Positions 48,469 through 57,650 of a stretch of 64,000 bases of DNA are shown one piece after another. Made by a program: the position numbers and the translations under genes. The DNA is from Mycolicibacterium moriokaense (GTDB lineage: Bacteria; Actinomycetota; Actinomycetes; Mycobacteriales; Mycobacteriaceae). The notes under the pieces were generated by a model. That model ran no database searches. It was not told the DNA's origin and saw only the letters and a program-made list of their open reading frames with translations. The DNA lies in contig NZ_QJJU01000004.1 of the NCBI RefSeq assembly GCF_003201655.1, forward strand, positions 124,001 through 188,000, given 5' to 3'. Positions within the stretch are counted from its first letter, which is position 1, and each line of letters begins with the position of its first letter.

Positions 48469-48980
48469 CGGACAACCCCCCTTTCTTGCATCGCAATTCG
48501 CAACGCGCGCAGCGCGTAATGAAGCCTGGACTTGACGGTGCCCTCGGGAACCTGCTCCTGCCGGGCGATGTCGGCGACCGTCTGGCCGAGGTAGTAGGCC
48601 CGGACAATCGCGGTGCGGTGCTCGAGCGACAGCGACAGCAAGGCGTCGGACAGTATCCATTTGTCGAATGCCGGGCCGATCGCGTCGGGCGACGGCTGTT
48701 CGGGGAGGTATTCGCTCTGCAGTTCACGGGTGTACCTGGCGCTGCGCCGGTCGTCGATCACCAGATTTCGCGCGACCGTGAAAAGCCACGCGCGCACATT
48801 GTCCGTCGGCTGTTGCAGCACCTCCGGCTTGCGCCAGAGTCGCAGCAGCGACTCCTGCACCACGTCTTCGGCGAACGGCATGTCTCCCCTGGTCAATCTC
48901 AATACGTACCGCAGCAGCGACTGGCTGTGCTCGTCGTGCACTGCCCGCAGCAAAGCCGCCGGCTCGGAATCGTCAGTCAT
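48465..48980 (-). CDS. ECF RNA polymerase sigma factor, SigL-like
   Basis: A 171-residue ECF sigma factor. Region 2 is DMPFAEDVVQESLLRLWRKPE, then NVRAWLFTVARNLVIDDRRSARY. Region 4 is LSLEHRTAIVRAYYLGQTVADIA, then VPEGTVKSRLHYALRALR. The pattern is closer to M. tuberculosis SigL than to SigK. It overlaps the anti-sigma gene, the usual coupled pair. A plausible ECF promoter for it lies 49-77 bp upstream. ATG at 48980 is used, with a GTG one codon earlier also possible. Confidence 0.9.
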   Translation of the reverse strand: MTDDSEPAALLRAVHDEHSQSLLRYVLRLTRGDMPFAEDVVQESLLRLWRKPEVLQQPTDNVRAWLFTVARNLVIDDRRSARYTRELQSEYLPEQPSPDAIGPAFDKWILSDALLSLSLEHRTAIVRAYYLGQTVADIARQEQVPEGTVKSRLHYALRALRIAMQERGVVR

Positions 48981-49028
48981 CACCCATGCCCCGCGCATCC
49001 CTTGCTTCCGATTCGGCCTTCGCTGAGC

Positions 49029-49057
49029 ACAACGATGCAACGTTGGCGAATCGTTCA
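49029..49057 (-). promoter_or_regulatory. Candidate ECF autoregulatory promoter of the sigma gene
   Basis: On the minus strand TGAACG (49057-49052) and CGTTGT (49034-49029) are spaced by 17 bases, close to the TGAAC/CGTT pattern of SigL-like ECF promoters. It sits in the 99-bp gap between hemN and the sigma gene. Autoregulation is inferred, not shown. Confidence 0.5.
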
Positions 49058-49079
49058 ATGCAATTTTCGCGGATTGGCT

Positions 49080-50255
49080 TTAGTCGAGAAGTGTGCGAAC
49101 CACCGCGTCCGCCAACAGCCTGCCGCGATCGGTGAGCACCAGTCGGTCACCAGTCAACGCCGCGAGGCCGTCGTCGATCACCGTCTCAGCGCGGGCCCGT
49201 TCACCGTCGTTCAACATGGCCACCGGCAGACCGTCGCGCATACGCACCCGCAGCATCACGTTCTCCATGTGCTGAGTCGCGGCATCGAGCCGCTCGAAAT
49301 CGGCCACCGGCAGCAGCCCGTCGGTCAGCGATTGCGCATAAGCTTTGGGGTGCTTGACATTCCACCATCGCGTCGAGCCAACGAAACCGTGCGCTCCCGG
49401 TCCGGCGCCCCACCACTGGCCGCCGTTCCAGTACCCGAGGTTGTGGCGGCACTCGCCGCCGGGCCTGCTCCAGTTCGACACCTCGTACCAGTCGAACCCG
49501 TCATCAGTCAGCTGGGCGTCGAGCAACTCGTAGCGGTGGGCCAGCACGTCGTCGTCGGGGGCCGCGATCTCGCCGCGTCGCACCCTGCGGGCCAGCGCGG
49601 TGCCGTCCTCGACCACAAGGGCGTAGGCCGATACGTGGTCGACACAGGCGGCGATGACCGCGTCGAGAGAACGGCGCAGGTCGTCGTCGGACTCCCCCGG
49701 CGTGCCATATATGAGGTCGAGGTTGACGTGGTCGAAACCCGCGCGGCGGGCTTCGCGGGCGGCGTCGAGTGCCCGGCCCGGCGAGTGCACGCGATCCAGC
49801 ACCGCCAGCACGTGCTGAGCGGCGGACTGCATACCGAGCGACACCCTGGTGAACTCGGCCGCCCGCAGTTGCTCGAAGAACTCCGGCGAAGTGGATTCCG
49901 GATTCGCCTCCGTCGTCACCTCGGCGTCTTCGGCCAGCGTGAAATTCTCGCGGACGGCGTCGAGCACCGCGCCCAGCCCCGTGCCGCCTAACAGCGAGGG
50001 CGTCCCGCCCCCGACGAACACCGTGTCGACGGGGGGCGGCGTGCCCAGCCGCGACGCGGCAAGGACGAGCTCGGCCCGCATGGCTTCCAGCCACCCGTCA
50101 GGGTTCGCGCCGCCCAGCTCGGCGGGTGTGTAGGTGTTGAAGTCGCAGTAACCGCAGCGGGTGGCGCAGAACGGCACGTGGATATAGATGCCGAACGGTC
50201 CGCCCGGTCGGGCGACCAGGTCGGGAAGCTCCACCGGAGCCGTTCGGACTGTCAT
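49080..50255 (-). CDS. hemN: HemN/HemW-like radical SAM protein
   Basis: A 391-residue radical SAM protein, the equivalent of Rv2388c. The [4Fe-4S] motif CxxxCxxC is seen as CATRCGYCDFNTY at ~35-45, with FVGGGTPSLL and GVSLGMQS-like motifs following. The C-terminal HemN domain is at ~300-390. It is annotated as coproporphyrinogen III oxidase, but the family may be heme chaperones (HemW), which lack the oxidase Cys/Val features. ATG at 50255 is chosen; the frame stays open upstream over the sirA leader. Confidence 0.92.
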   Translation of the reverse strand: MTVRTAPVELPDLVARPGGPFGIYIHVPFCATRCGYCDFNTYTPAELGGANPDGWLEAMRAELVLAASRLGTPPPVDTVFVGGGTPSLLGGTGLGAVLDAVRENFTLAEDAEVTTEANPESTSPEFFEQLRAAEFTRVSLGMQSAAQHVLAVLDRVHSPGRALDAAREARRAGFDHVNLDLIYGTPGESDDDLRRSLDAVIAACVDHVSAYALVVEDGTALARRVRRGEIAAPDDDVLAHRYELLDAQLTDDGFDWYEVSNWSRPGGECRHNLGYWNGGQWWGAGPGAHGFVGSTRWWNVKHPKAYAQSLTDGLLPVADFERLDAATQHMENVMLRVRMRDGLPVAMLNDGERARAETVIDDGLAALTGDRLVLTDRGRLLADAVVRTLLD

Positions 50256-50348
50256 ACGCCCAGTCTCCCAGAGGGGACTTTTGCTCACCGTGAGCGCAAA
50301 TCTCGCCCGGTTAGGGCGGTGACAGGAGTTCGTGGCACAATTGGGGAC

Positions 50349-50441
50349 GTGATTGCCGCCCGTTTCCCCCACCGCATCTCGCTGGTGGCTCGGCGGCACG
50401 TCGACTTCAAGCGCGTTTGTACCTGTTGTTGTCTGCCTTGA
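50349..50441 (+). CDS. Polycysteine leader peptide of the sirA-cysH-che1 operon
   Basis: A 30-codon frame from GTG 50349 to TGA 50441 ends in Val-Cys-Thr-Cys-Cys-Cys-Leu-Pro, with the Cys codons at 50418-50432. A CACAAT element at 50336-50341 is in place for a -10 box, so the transcript probably starts at the GTG (leaderless). It matches the mycobacterial class of short leaderless polycysteine reading frames that sense cysteine-tRNA supply by ribosome stalling and open the ribosome site of the next gene. It is divergent from hemN. A start at an internal codon cannot be excluded. Confidence 0.82.
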   Translation: MIAARFPHRISLVARRHVDFKRVCTCCCLP

Positions 50442-50488
50442 TGTCGTAGACCCAAAGGACCCAGCCCACCCCGTACTTTCAGCTGGCC

Positions 50489-50551
50489 GCCGGATCTGCG
50501 CCGCCGGACAGCCCCCCGGTGACACGCGCGATCCGGCTCCACAAAGGAGCC
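50489..50551 (+). promoter_or_regulatory. Attenuator with mutually exclusive stems over the sirA ribosome site
   Basis: GGCTCC (50535-50540) and GGAGCC (50546-50551) form a perfect 6-bp stem with loop ACAAA that buries the sirA ribosome site AAAGGAG; sirA begins at 50560. GCCGGATC (50489-50496) is fully complementary to GATCCGGC (50530-50537), which shares three bases with the left arm of the first stem. Only one of the two can form. This is the layout expected of a cysteine-sensing attenuator set by a ribosome on the leader. Confidence 0.7.
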
Positions 50552-50559
50552 AAAACACA

Positions 50560-52227
50560 ATGACCACCGCCAAGCCGGTCAAACGTCCACGCGGCGAGGG
50601 CCAGTGGGCGCTCGGCTACCGCGAGCCGCTCAACCCGAACGAACAATTCAAGAAGGACGACGACGCACTGAACGTGCGCGCCCGCATCCTCGACATCTAC
50701 TCCAAGCAGGGCTTCGACAGCATCGACAAGCAGGATCTGCGCGGCCGGATGCGCTGGATGGGTTTGTACACGCAGCGCGAGCAGGGTTACGACGGCACCT
50801 GGACCGGCGACGAGAACGCCGACATCCTGGAGGCCAAGTACTTCATGATGCGGGTGCGCTGCGACGGCGGCGCGCTGACCACAGCCGCCCTGCGCACTCT
50901 CGGGGAGATCTCCACCGAGTTCGGCCGAGACACCGCCGACATCAGCGACCGCGAGAACGTGCAGTACCACTGGATTCGCATCGAGGACGTCCCCGCGATC
51001 TGGGACCGGCTCGCGGCTGTCGGGCTGCAGACCACCGAGGCGTGCGGCGACTGCCCCCGCGTGGTGCTGGGCTCGCCACTCGCCGGTGAGTCAATCGACG
51101 AGGTGCTCGACCCGACATGGGCCGTCGACGAGATCGTCCGCCGCTACATCGGCAATCCGGAGCTGTCGAACCTGCCGCGCAAGTTCAAGACCGCGATCTC
51201 GGGCCTGCAGGACGTCGCGCACGAGGTCAACGACGTCGCGTTCATCGGCGTCAACCATCCCGAACACGGCCCGGGCCTTGACCTGTGGGTCGGCGGCGGC
51301 CTTTCGACGAACCCGATGCTGGCACAGCGAGTCGGCGCCTGGATTCCGCTCGACGAGGTGCCCGACGTCTGGGAGGGCGTCACCTCGGTGTTCCGCGACT
51401 ACGGCTACCGCAGGCTGCGGTCCAAGGCGCGGCTGAAGTTCCTGATCAAGGACTGGGGTATCGATAAATTCCGTCAGGTCCTCGAGGACGAGTACCTGGG
51501 CCGCAAGCTCATCGACGGACCCGCACCGGAGCCCGTCAAGCATCCGATCGACCACGTCGGCATCCAGAAGCTCAAGAACGGGAAGAACGCCGTCGGAGTC
51601 GCTCCGATCGCGGGACGGGTGACCGGCACGATCTTGTCCAAGGTCGCCGATCTCGCGGAGGCCGCCGGATCGGACCGGGTGCGCTTCACGCCGTATCAGA
51701 AGCTGGTCATCGTCGATATTGCGGACGACAAGCTCGACGAGCTGGTCGCCGGCCTTGACGCGCTCGGGCTGCCGTCGCGACCATCGGCTTGGCGCAAGAA
51801 CCTGATGGCGTGCACCGGTATCGAGTACTGCAAGCTGTCGTTCGCCGAGACCCGCAACCGGGCGCAGGTGCTGGTACCCGAGCTGGAGAAGCGGCTCGAC
51901 GACATCAATGCACAGCTCGATGTGCCGATCACCGTCAACATCAACGGCTGCCCCAACTCGTGCGCCCGCATCCAGGTCGCCGACATCGGCTTCAAGGGCC
52001 AGATGATCGACGACGGCGACGGGCCGGTCGAAGGTTTCCAGGTGCATCTGGGCGGCAGCCTGGGCCTGGACAGTGGATTCGGCCGCAAGTTGCGCCAGCA
52101 CAAGGTGCTTTCCACCGAGCTGGGCGACTACATCGACCGGGTGGTTCGGAATTTCGTGAAACAACGCGAGCACGGTGAGCGTTTCGCTACGTGGGCAGTA
52201 CGAGCAGACGAGGCGGATTTGCGATGA
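50560..52227 (+). CDS. sirA: Ferredoxin-dependent sulfite reductase
   Basis: A 555-residue siroheme/[4Fe-4S] enzyme that reduces sulfite to sulfide, the equivalent of Rv2391 (nirA/sirA). Two ferredoxin-like halves alternate with two siroheme-binding halves. The cluster cysteines are in ACTGIEYCKLSF and NINGCPNSCARIQVAD. The Tyr (LYTQR) and Cys (CGDCPR) that form a covalent link beside siroheme in the M. tuberculosis enzyme are both present. Translation should depend on opening of the upstream hairpin. cysH overlaps its stop (ATGA). Confidence 0.96.
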   Translation: MTTAKPVKRPRGEGQWALGYREPLNPNEQFKKDDDALNVRARILDIYSKQGFDSIDKQDLRGRMRWMGLYTQREQGYDGTWTGDENADILEAKYFMMRVRCDGGALTTAALRTLGEISTEFGRDTADISDRENVQYHWIRIEDVPAIWDRLAAVGLQTTEACGDCPRVVLGSPLAGESIDEVLDPTWAVDEIVRRYIGNPELSNLPRKFKTAISGLQDVAHEVNDVAFIGVNHPEHGPGLDLWVGGGLSTNPMLAQRVGAWIPLDEVPDVWEGVTSVFRDYGYRRLRSKARLKFLIKDWGIDKFRQVLEDEYLGRKLIDGPAPEPVKHPIDHVGIQKLKNGKNAVGVAPIAGRVTGTILSKVADLAEAAGSDRVRFTPYQKLVIVDIADDKLDELVAGLDALGLPSRPSAWRKNLMACTGIEYCKLSFAETRNRAQVLVPELEKRLDDINAQLDVPITVNINGCPNSCARIQVADIGFKGQMIDDGDGPVEGFQVHLGGSLGLDSGFGRKLRQHKVLSTELGDYIDRVVRNFVKQREHGERFATWAVRADEADLR

Positions 52228-52928
52228 CAGAAATGATGACCGAGACAGACCTGCAGAACCTGGCCGAGCGCGGCGCAGCCGAACTAGACGGCGCCAACGC
52301 CGACGAGCTGCTGCGCTGGACCGAGGAGCATTTCGGCGGCAATTACATCGTTGCGTCGAACATGCAGGACGCGGTGCTTGTTGATCTCGCGTCAAAGGTG
52401 CGCCCCGGCGTCGACGTGTTGTTCCTCGACACCGGCTATCACTTCGTCGAGACGATCGGCACCCGCGACGCCGTCGAGGCCGTCTACGACATCAACGTCG
52501 TCAATGTCACCCCCGAGAATTCGGTTGCCAAGCAGGACGAGCTGTTCGGTAAGGACCTGTTCGCCCGTGAACCCAACGAATGCTGCCGGATGCGCAAGGT
52601 CGAGCCTTTGGGCAAGGCGCTGCAGGGCTACTCGGCTTGGGTGACGGGTATCCGCCGCGTTGAGGCGCCGACGCGGGCCAACGCGCCGCTGATCAGCTGG
52701 GACAAGGCTTTTGGGTTGGTGAAGATCAATCCCATCGCCGCGTGGACCGACGAAGAGATGCAGGCCTACATCGACAACAACGATGTGCTGGTCAATCCCC
52801 TTGTGTTCGAAGGCTATCCGTCGATCGGCTGCGCGCCATGCACCGCGAAGCCCGTCGAGGGCGCCGACCCGCGCAGCGGCCGCTGGGCGGGGCTGTCGAA
52901 GACGGAATGCGGTTTGCACGCCTCGTGA
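52224..52928 (+). CDS. cysH: Adenylylsulfate (APS) reductase
   Basis: A 234-residue PAPS/APS reductase family enzyme, the equivalent of Rv2392, which reduces APS to sulfite with thioredoxin. The [4Fe-4S] cysteines that mark the APS-specific type are present as NECCRMRKVEP and GCAPCTAK. The catalytic C-terminal Cys is in KTECGLH. A LDTGYHF motif marks the adenylate-binding site. The ATG overlaps the sirA stop and the gene overlaps che1 (GTGA), giving a three-gene translated chain. Confidence 0.96.
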   Translation: MTEMMTETDLQNLAERGAAELDGANADELLRWTEEHFGGNYIVASNMQDAVLVDLASKVRPGVDVLFLDTGYHFVETIGTRDAVEAVYDINVVNVTPENSVAKQDELFGKDLFAREPNECCRMRKVEPLGKALQGYSAWVTGIRRVEAPTRANAPLISWDKAFGLVKINPIAAWTDEEMQAYIDNNDVLVNPLVFEGYPSIGCAPCTAKPVEGADPRSGRWAGLSKTECGLHAS

Positions 52929-53650
52929 CACCGTTGCCTCCCGCCCACCACCCGCTGGTTTTGACGGCGCACGGCAGCGCCGATCCGCGATCGGCGGCAT
53001 CGGCACACGAGGTGGCGCACACCATCCGCATGGTGCGACGCGATGTGGACGTGCGGGTGGCGTTCTGTGAGCAGAACACCCCCAACCTGCGTGATGTGCT
53101 CTCGGCATCGCCACGTGATGCAGTGGTGGTGCCGTTGCTTCTCGCGGACGCATATCACGCCCGCGTCGACATCCCCACGATGATCGACGAATCGGGTTCC
53201 GCTGCACGGCAAGCCGACGTCCTTGGCGAGGACGACAGGCTCGTTCACGTTCTGCGTCAGCGCCTCGCACACGCCGGGGTGTCGCAACTCGACCCCGACG
53301 TTGGCGTTCTCGTCACCGCAGTGGGCTCTTCCCGACCGCAGGCCAATGCGCGAACGGCGTCGGTCGCCGACTACCTCATGCAAAACACCCGTTGGACAGC
53401 GACCATCGCGTTTGCCACGGGGCCGCACCCTTCGCTCGCAGAGGCTGCCGACGTTCTGCGGGATCGCGGCGCCACCCGATTGATCGTCGCCCCGTGGTTC
53501 CTCGCACACGGGCGGATTACCGATCGCGTCGGAAACTTCGCACGTGCCAACGGGATTGCGATGGCCGAACCACTCGGACCGCACCGGCTGGTGGCCGAGA
53601 CGGTACTCGATCGGTTCGACGAGGCTGTCGCCACCAGGGTCGCTGCCTAA
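52925..53650 (+). CDS. che1: Sirohydrochlorin chelatase-like protein (CbiX family)
   Basis: A 241-residue two-lobed CbiX-type protein, the equivalent of Rv2393. Each lobe has the chelatase pattern: LVLTAHGSADPRSAASAHEV with VVVPLLLADAYHARVDIPTM, and LVTAVGSSRP with LIVAPWFLAHGRITDR. The metal-binding His residues are in TAHGS, AYHAR and LAHGR. It probably inserts iron into sirohydrochlorin to make the siroheme needed by SirA. GTG at 52925 overlaps the cysH stop. Confidence 0.9.
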   Translation: MTPLPPAHHPLVLTAHGSADPRSAASAHEVAHTIRMVRRDVDVRVAFCEQNTPNLRDVLSASPRDAVVVPLLLADAYHARVDIPTMIDESGSAARQADVLGEDDRLVHVLRQRLAHAGVSQLDPDVGVLVTAVGSSRPQANARTASVADYLMQNTRWTATIAFATGPHPSLAEAADVLRDRGATRLIVAPWFLAHGRITDRVGNFARANGIAMAEPLGPHRLVAETVLDRFDEAVATRVAA

Positions 53651-53660
53651 GCGTCGCCCG

Positions 53661-53720
53661 ATCCGACTGTGCGAATTCGTACGCCGCAATCGGCGTGTCG
53701 CGGACGAAACCGCACACTCG
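53661..53720. terminator. Nested hairpin between convergent che1 and cysA1
   Basis: An inner ACGCCG-caat-CGGCGT hairpin (53681-53696) lies inside outer TGTGCG/CGCACA arms (53668-53673 and 53711-53716). It fills the 84-bp gap between the two convergent sulfur operons, so it is a likely bidirectional terminator. Confidence 0.65.
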
Positions 53721-53734
53721 ACGCCGCACTTGAC

Positions 53735-54793
53735 TCAGGCCTTCGTCAGCGCCTCGTCGTCGTCGGCATTGTCGACCCGCGGGAGTTCGGTGCCGCCGGG
53801 CAATGGCGGGACCCGGGTGGCTCGCACGTAAACCGTGTCGCCTTCCTTCAGCCCGAGTGCCTCGGCGTCACCGCGAGTGATCTGAGCGGTGAACGGCGTA
53901 TGGTCGGCGGCACTGGTCAGCTCCACGCGAACTTCGAAGCCCAACACAACAATTCGATCAATGGTCGCGCGTACCACGCCGGTGGCTTGTATCGAATCGT
54001 CACTGTTTGCGATCGCCATCTCGGGGTTGCGGCCAACGCGGATGTCGTGCGGTCGAACGAGCGAGCCGTTCAGTGACGACACCGCACCTAGGAACGACAT
54101 GACGAACGCATTGGCGGGGGCGTCGTAGACGTCCGTCGGCGAGCCGACCTGCTCGATGCGACCCTTGTTGAGCACCGCGATGCGATCCGCGACGTCGAGG
54201 GCTTCCGCCTGATCGTGGGTGACCAGCACTGTGGTGACGTGCACCTCGTCGTGGAGTCGACGCAGCCAGGCCCGCAGGTCCTCGCGGACCTTGGCGTCCA
54301 GCGCGCCGAACGGCTCGTCGAGCAGCAGTACCTCTGGGTCGACCGCCAGCGCCCGGGCCAACGCCATGCGCTGACGCTGGCCGCCGGAGAGCTGATTGGG
54401 ATAGCGGGTCTGAAACCCGGCGAGCCCCACCACTTCCAGAAGGTTGTCGACCTTCTCCTTGATCTCGGCCTTCGGCTTCTTGCGGATCTTCAGCCCGAAG
54501 GCGACATTGTCGCGCACGGTCAGATGCTTGAACGCCGCGTAGTGCTGGAACACGAATCCGATACCGCGCCGCTGCGGCGGGACACCCGTCACGTCACGTC
54601 CGTTGATCGTGATCGTGCCGGTGTCTGGCAGGTCCAAACCCGCGATGGCGCGCAGCAGAGTGGACTTGCCCGACCCGCTGGGTCCCAGCAGCGCGGTCAG
54701 CGACCCGGACGGCACCACGAAGTCGACGTTGTCCAGCGCGGCGAAATCGCCGTAGTGCTTGTTGGCGCCCCGCACGATGATTGCGTCGGTCAT
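53735..54793 (-). CDS. cysA1: Sulfate ABC transporter ATPase CysA1
   Basis: A 352-residue ATPase, the equivalent of Rv2397c. The nucleotide-binding domain has Walker [10 protein letters not shown], the signature [15 protein letters not shown], Walker [13 protein letters not shown] and the switch [11 protein letters not shown]. The C-terminal TOBE-like regulatory domain is at ~240-352. It powers import of sulfate or thiosulfate via CysT/CysW. ATG at 54793 lies 14 bp after the cysW stop. Confidence 0.96.
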   Translation of the reverse strand: MTDAIIVRGANKHYGDFAALDNVDFVVPSGSLTALLGPSGSGKSTLLRAIAGLDLPDTGTITINGRDVTGVPPQRRGIGFVFQHYAAFKHLTVRDNVAFGLKIRKKPKAEIKEKVDNLLEVVGLAGFQTRYPNQLSGGQRQRMALARALAVDPEVLLLDEPFGALDAKVREDLRAWLRRLHDEVHVTTVLVTHDQAEALDVADRIAVLNKGRIEQVGSPTDVYDAPANAFVMSFLGAVSSLNGSLVRPHDIRVGRNPEMAIANSDDSIQATGVVRATIDRIVVLGFEVRVELTSAADHTPFTAQITRGDAEALGLKEGDTVYVRATRVPPLPGGTELPRVDNADDDEALTKA

Positions 54794-54807
54794 TTTCTCG
54801 CGTCTCC

Positions 54808-55626
54808 TTAGGCCCGCTTGCTCGCACGCGAGCGCATAGCGTCGAGGACCACCTGAACGATAAGGACGATCACGGCGACCGTCATCAGCAGCGTGGAGAC
54901 GGCGTACGCGCCGTATTCCGAGCCGCGGCTGTACCGGTCCGCCACCAATAGTGTGAGGGTTTGCGACGTACCCGGCAGGTTGGACGACACCATGATGACC
55001 GCGCCGAACTCGCCGAGCGTACGCGCGATGGTCAAGACGATGCCGTAGGTCAGGCCCCACCTGATCGACGGAAGGGTGACCCGCCAAAACGTCTGCCACC
55101 ACTGCGATCCGAGTGTCGCGGCCGCTTCTTCCTGGTCGGTGCCGATTTCGTGCAGAACCGGTTCGACCTCGCGGATGACAAACGGAACGGTTACGAAGAT
55201 GCTCGCCAACACGATGCCTGGGAATCCGAAGATGATCTTGAAACCCAGGTTGTTCTCGACGAACCCGAACAACCCAGCCGAGCCCCACAGCAGGATCAGC
55301 GCTACACCCACCACCACCGGGGATACGGCGAACGGGAGGTCGATCACCGCCTGCAGTGCGCTCTTGCCCCGGAACCTGTTGCGCGCCAACACCAATGCCG
55401 TCGGTATGCCGAAAAGGACATTGAGCGGAACGACGATCGCGACCACCAGCACCGATAGCTGCAACGCCGAAACCGCCGCCGGTGTCGAAATCGAGTCGAA
55501 AAACGCCCCAATGCCCGGCTGGAACGTGCGCCACAGAATCAGCGCCACCGGCACGACGACCAGGATCGCCACGTACGCCAGCGCGAGGTAGCGAAATAGG
55601 TGCCGCAGGGCAGGCGACAGTGTCAT
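54808..55626 (-). CDS. cysW: Sulfate ABC transporter permease CysW
   Basis: A 272-residue permease with six membrane helices, the equivalent of Rv2398c. The EAA loop that docks CysA is [20 protein letters not shown] near residue 170. It pairs with CysT to form the membrane channel. The start overlaps the cysT stop (ATGA). Confidence 0.95.
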   Translation of the reverse strand: MTLSPALRHLFRYLALAYVAILVVVPVALILWRTFQPGIGAFFDSISTPAAVSALQLSVLVVAIVVPLNVLFGIPTALVLARNRFRGKSALQAVIDLPFAVSPVVVGVALILLWGSAGLFGFVENNLGFKIIFGFPGIVLASIFVTVPFVIREVEPVLHEIGTDQEEAAATLGSQWWQTFWRVTLPSIRWGLTYGIVLTIARTLGEFGAVIMVSSNLPGTSQTLTLLVADRYSRGSEYGAYAVSTLLMTVAVIVLIVQVVLDAMRSRASKRA

Positions 55627-56507
55627 CGCGCCAGCTCCTCACGCTTGGCAGCCCGCGACCCGACCGCTCGCAGTACAAACAACACAACGAACGAGATCAC
55701 CAGCAGCACAATAGAAATGGCGGCCGAACCAGTCCGGTCGTCATTCTCGATGAGGGTCCGGATCCACTGTGACGACACTTCGGTTTCACCAGGCACCGCA
55801 CCGCCGATCAGCACCACAGAACCGAACTCGCCGATGGCCCGCGAAAAGGCCAGTCCCGCACCGGAAAGAAGTGAGGGAAGCAGCGCGGGCAGGATCACCT
55901 GGGTGAAGATCGTCCAGTTGTTGGCGCCGAGAGAGGCTGCGGCCTCCTCAGTTTCGCGATCGAGCTCCAACAGCACCGGCTGGACCGAACGGACGACGAA
56001 CGGCAGGGTGACGAACAGCAGCGCGATGCCGACACCCCACTTGGTGTGTTGCAGGTGAAGATCTACCGGACTGTTCGGCCCGTACAGGGCGAGCATCACC
56101 AGGCTGGCCACGATCGTCGGCAACGCGAACGGCAGATCGATCACCGAATCGACGAGGCGCTTGCCGGGAAAGTCGTCGCGGGTGAGCACCCAGGCCACCA
56201 ACAGTCCGAAGACGAGGTTCACCAAGGTGACGCCAAGCGAGACGGTCAGCGTCACCCGGAACGACTCCAGCGCCGCGTTGGAAGTGATCGCAGCCCAGAA
56301 CGCGTGCCAGCCGCCGCCCGCGGCCTGCCACACGATCGCGGCGAGCGGCAGCAGCACGATGACGCTCAGCCAGATCGACGCGGCGCCCACTCGCAATGAC
56401 GTCGTCCCATACCGGCCGCCGAGAAGGCTGGGCGCCCGGCCTCCCTCACCGTTGCCGGTGAGTTCGGGCCGGGTCGCCTCCGGATTGGGTTCGACGGTTG
56501 CTGTCAT
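55623..56507 (-). CDS. cysT: Sulfate ABC transporter permease CysT
   Basis: A 294-residue permease, the equivalent of Rv2399c, with six membrane helices after a ~35-residue polar N-terminus. The EAA loop is seen as [19 protein letters not shown]. Met at 56507, overlapping the subI stop (ATGA), gives the family length; the frame remains open further upstream inside subI. Confidence 0.95.
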   Translation of the reverse strand: MTATVEPNPEATRPELTGNGEGGRAPSLLGGRYGTTSLRVGAASIWLSVIVLLPLAAIVWQAAGGGWHAFWAAITSNAALESFRVTLTVSLGVTLVNLVFGLLVAWVLTRDDFPGKRLVDSVIDLPFALPTIVASLVMLALYGPNSPVDLHLQHTKWGVGIALLFVTLPFVVRSVQPVLLELDRETEEAAASLGANNWTIFTQVILPALLPSLLSGAGLAFSRAIGEFGSVVLIGGAVPGETEVSSQWIRTLIENDDRTGSAAISIVLLVISFVVLFVLRAVGSRAAKREELAR

Positions 56508-57532
56508 CCAGTCGCCTGCTTGTAGATCTTCGTGATGCTGCCGTTGTCCTTGTCGAACAACGCCGGATCGACCGTGCTCCATCCACCAAGGTCAGCGATG
56601 GTCCACAGCTTCTGCGGCGTCGGGAAGTCAATAGCGAAGTCTGCCGCGACGGACGGGTCGACGGGGCGGAACCCGGCCTGGGCCCAGATCTTCTGACCTT
56701 CCTTGGTGTACAGGTAGTTCTTCAGCGCGGTCGCCTTGTCCAGATGTGTGCTGGAGGTGACGACCGCGACGGGGTTCTCGATCTTGAAGGTCTGCGGCGG
56801 GTTGATGTGCTCGACGGGCTTGCCTTGCCGCTCGACGTTGATGGCTTCGTTCTCATAGCTGATCAGCACGTCACCGGTGCCCTGCAGGAACACGTCGGTG
56901 GCTTCGCGACCGGACCCTGGTCGCGTCTTGACGTGCTCGGTGACCAGCTTGTTGACGAAATCCAGTCCGGCCTGCTGATCTTGACCGCCGTTGCTCTTGG
57001 CGGCGTACGGCGCCAGCAGATTCCACTTCGCCGAGCCGGAACTCAGGGGGCTCGGGGTGACGACTTCGACCCCGGGCTGCAGCAAGTCGTCCCAGTCCTT
57101 GATGTTCTTCGGGTTGCCCTTGCGCACCACCAGCGAAACCACCGAGCCGAACGGGATTCCCTTGGTGGCGTCCGCGTTCCAGTCCTTGGCCACCTTGTTG
57201 GCCTTGACCAGGCGGCTCACATCGGGTTCGACAGAGAAGTTGACGATGTCGGCGGGCTTGCCGTCGACCACGGCGCGCGACTGGTCGCCCGAGGCACCGT
57301 AGGAGGTGGTCACCGCCACGCCCTTGCCCTCAGGTGTGGCCGCGAACGCGGGGATGATCTTGCTCCAGCCCGGCTCCGGCACGGCGTACGCGACGAGCGT
57401 CAGGGTTGTTTCGGCGGCGGGCGTTGAGGTGCCGCCTGCCACATCGCTGGATCCGCCGCCGCACGCCGCGAGCAGGGTCGCTGTGACGGCCAAGGCTGCG
57501 GCGGGGCGCCAGGACTTACTGATGTTGAGCAT
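56504..57532 (-). CDS. subI: Sulfate-binding lipoprotein SubI
   Basis: A 342-residue extracytoplasmic binding protein, the equivalent of Rv2400c. The signal peptide ends in the lipobox LLAAC with Cys24 lipidated. The mature domain shows sulfate-binding protein features: TTSYGASGDQSRAV, ADIVNFSVEPDV, VTPSPLSSGSAKWNLL and FLQGTGDVLISYENEA. It captures sulfate for CysTWA. An AAGGAAAGG ribosome site lies eight bases before the ATG and is part of an inverted repeat downstream of a cysteine-containing leader frame. Confidence 0.96.
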   Translation of the reverse strand: MLNISKSWRPAAALAVTATLLAACGGGSSDVAGGTSTPAAETTLTLVAYAVPEPGWSKIIPAFAATPEGKGVAVTTSYGASGDQSRAVVDGKPADIVNFSVEPDVSRLVKANKVAKDWNADATKGIPFGSVVSLVVRKGNPKNIKDWDDLLQPGVEVVTPSPLSSGSAKWNLLAPYAAKSNGGQDQQAGLDFVNKLVTEHVKTRPGSGREATDVFLQGTGDVLISYENEAINVERQGKPVEHINPPQTFKIENPVAVVTSSTHLDKATALKNYLYTKEGQKIWAQAGFRPVDPSVAADFAIDFPTPQKLWTIADLGGWSTVDPALFDKDNGSITKIYKQATG

Positions 57533-57538
57533 TGGTGA

Positions 57539-57590
57539 CCTTTCCTTGCAGGGGACTAACGGGGCAGCCCGTCATGACAGCAAGGCAAGG
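57539..57590 (-). promoter_or_regulatory. Hairpin trapping the subI ribosome site
   Basis: In the transcript, CCTTGC (from 57590-57585 or 57585-57580) can pair with GCAAGG (57549-57544), which is the start of the subI ribosome site AAGGAAAGG (57547-57539). An inner stem ACGGG/CCCGT (57559-57563 with 57568-57572) stacks inside. Two overlapping copies of the distal arm exist. This resembles the ribosome-site trap upstream of sirA. Confidence 0.62.
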
Positions 57591-57650
57591 GATCAGTACC
57601 AAGGCAGGAATAACCGCCATTACCGACGCCAACCGCGGACGGGCGTGGAG

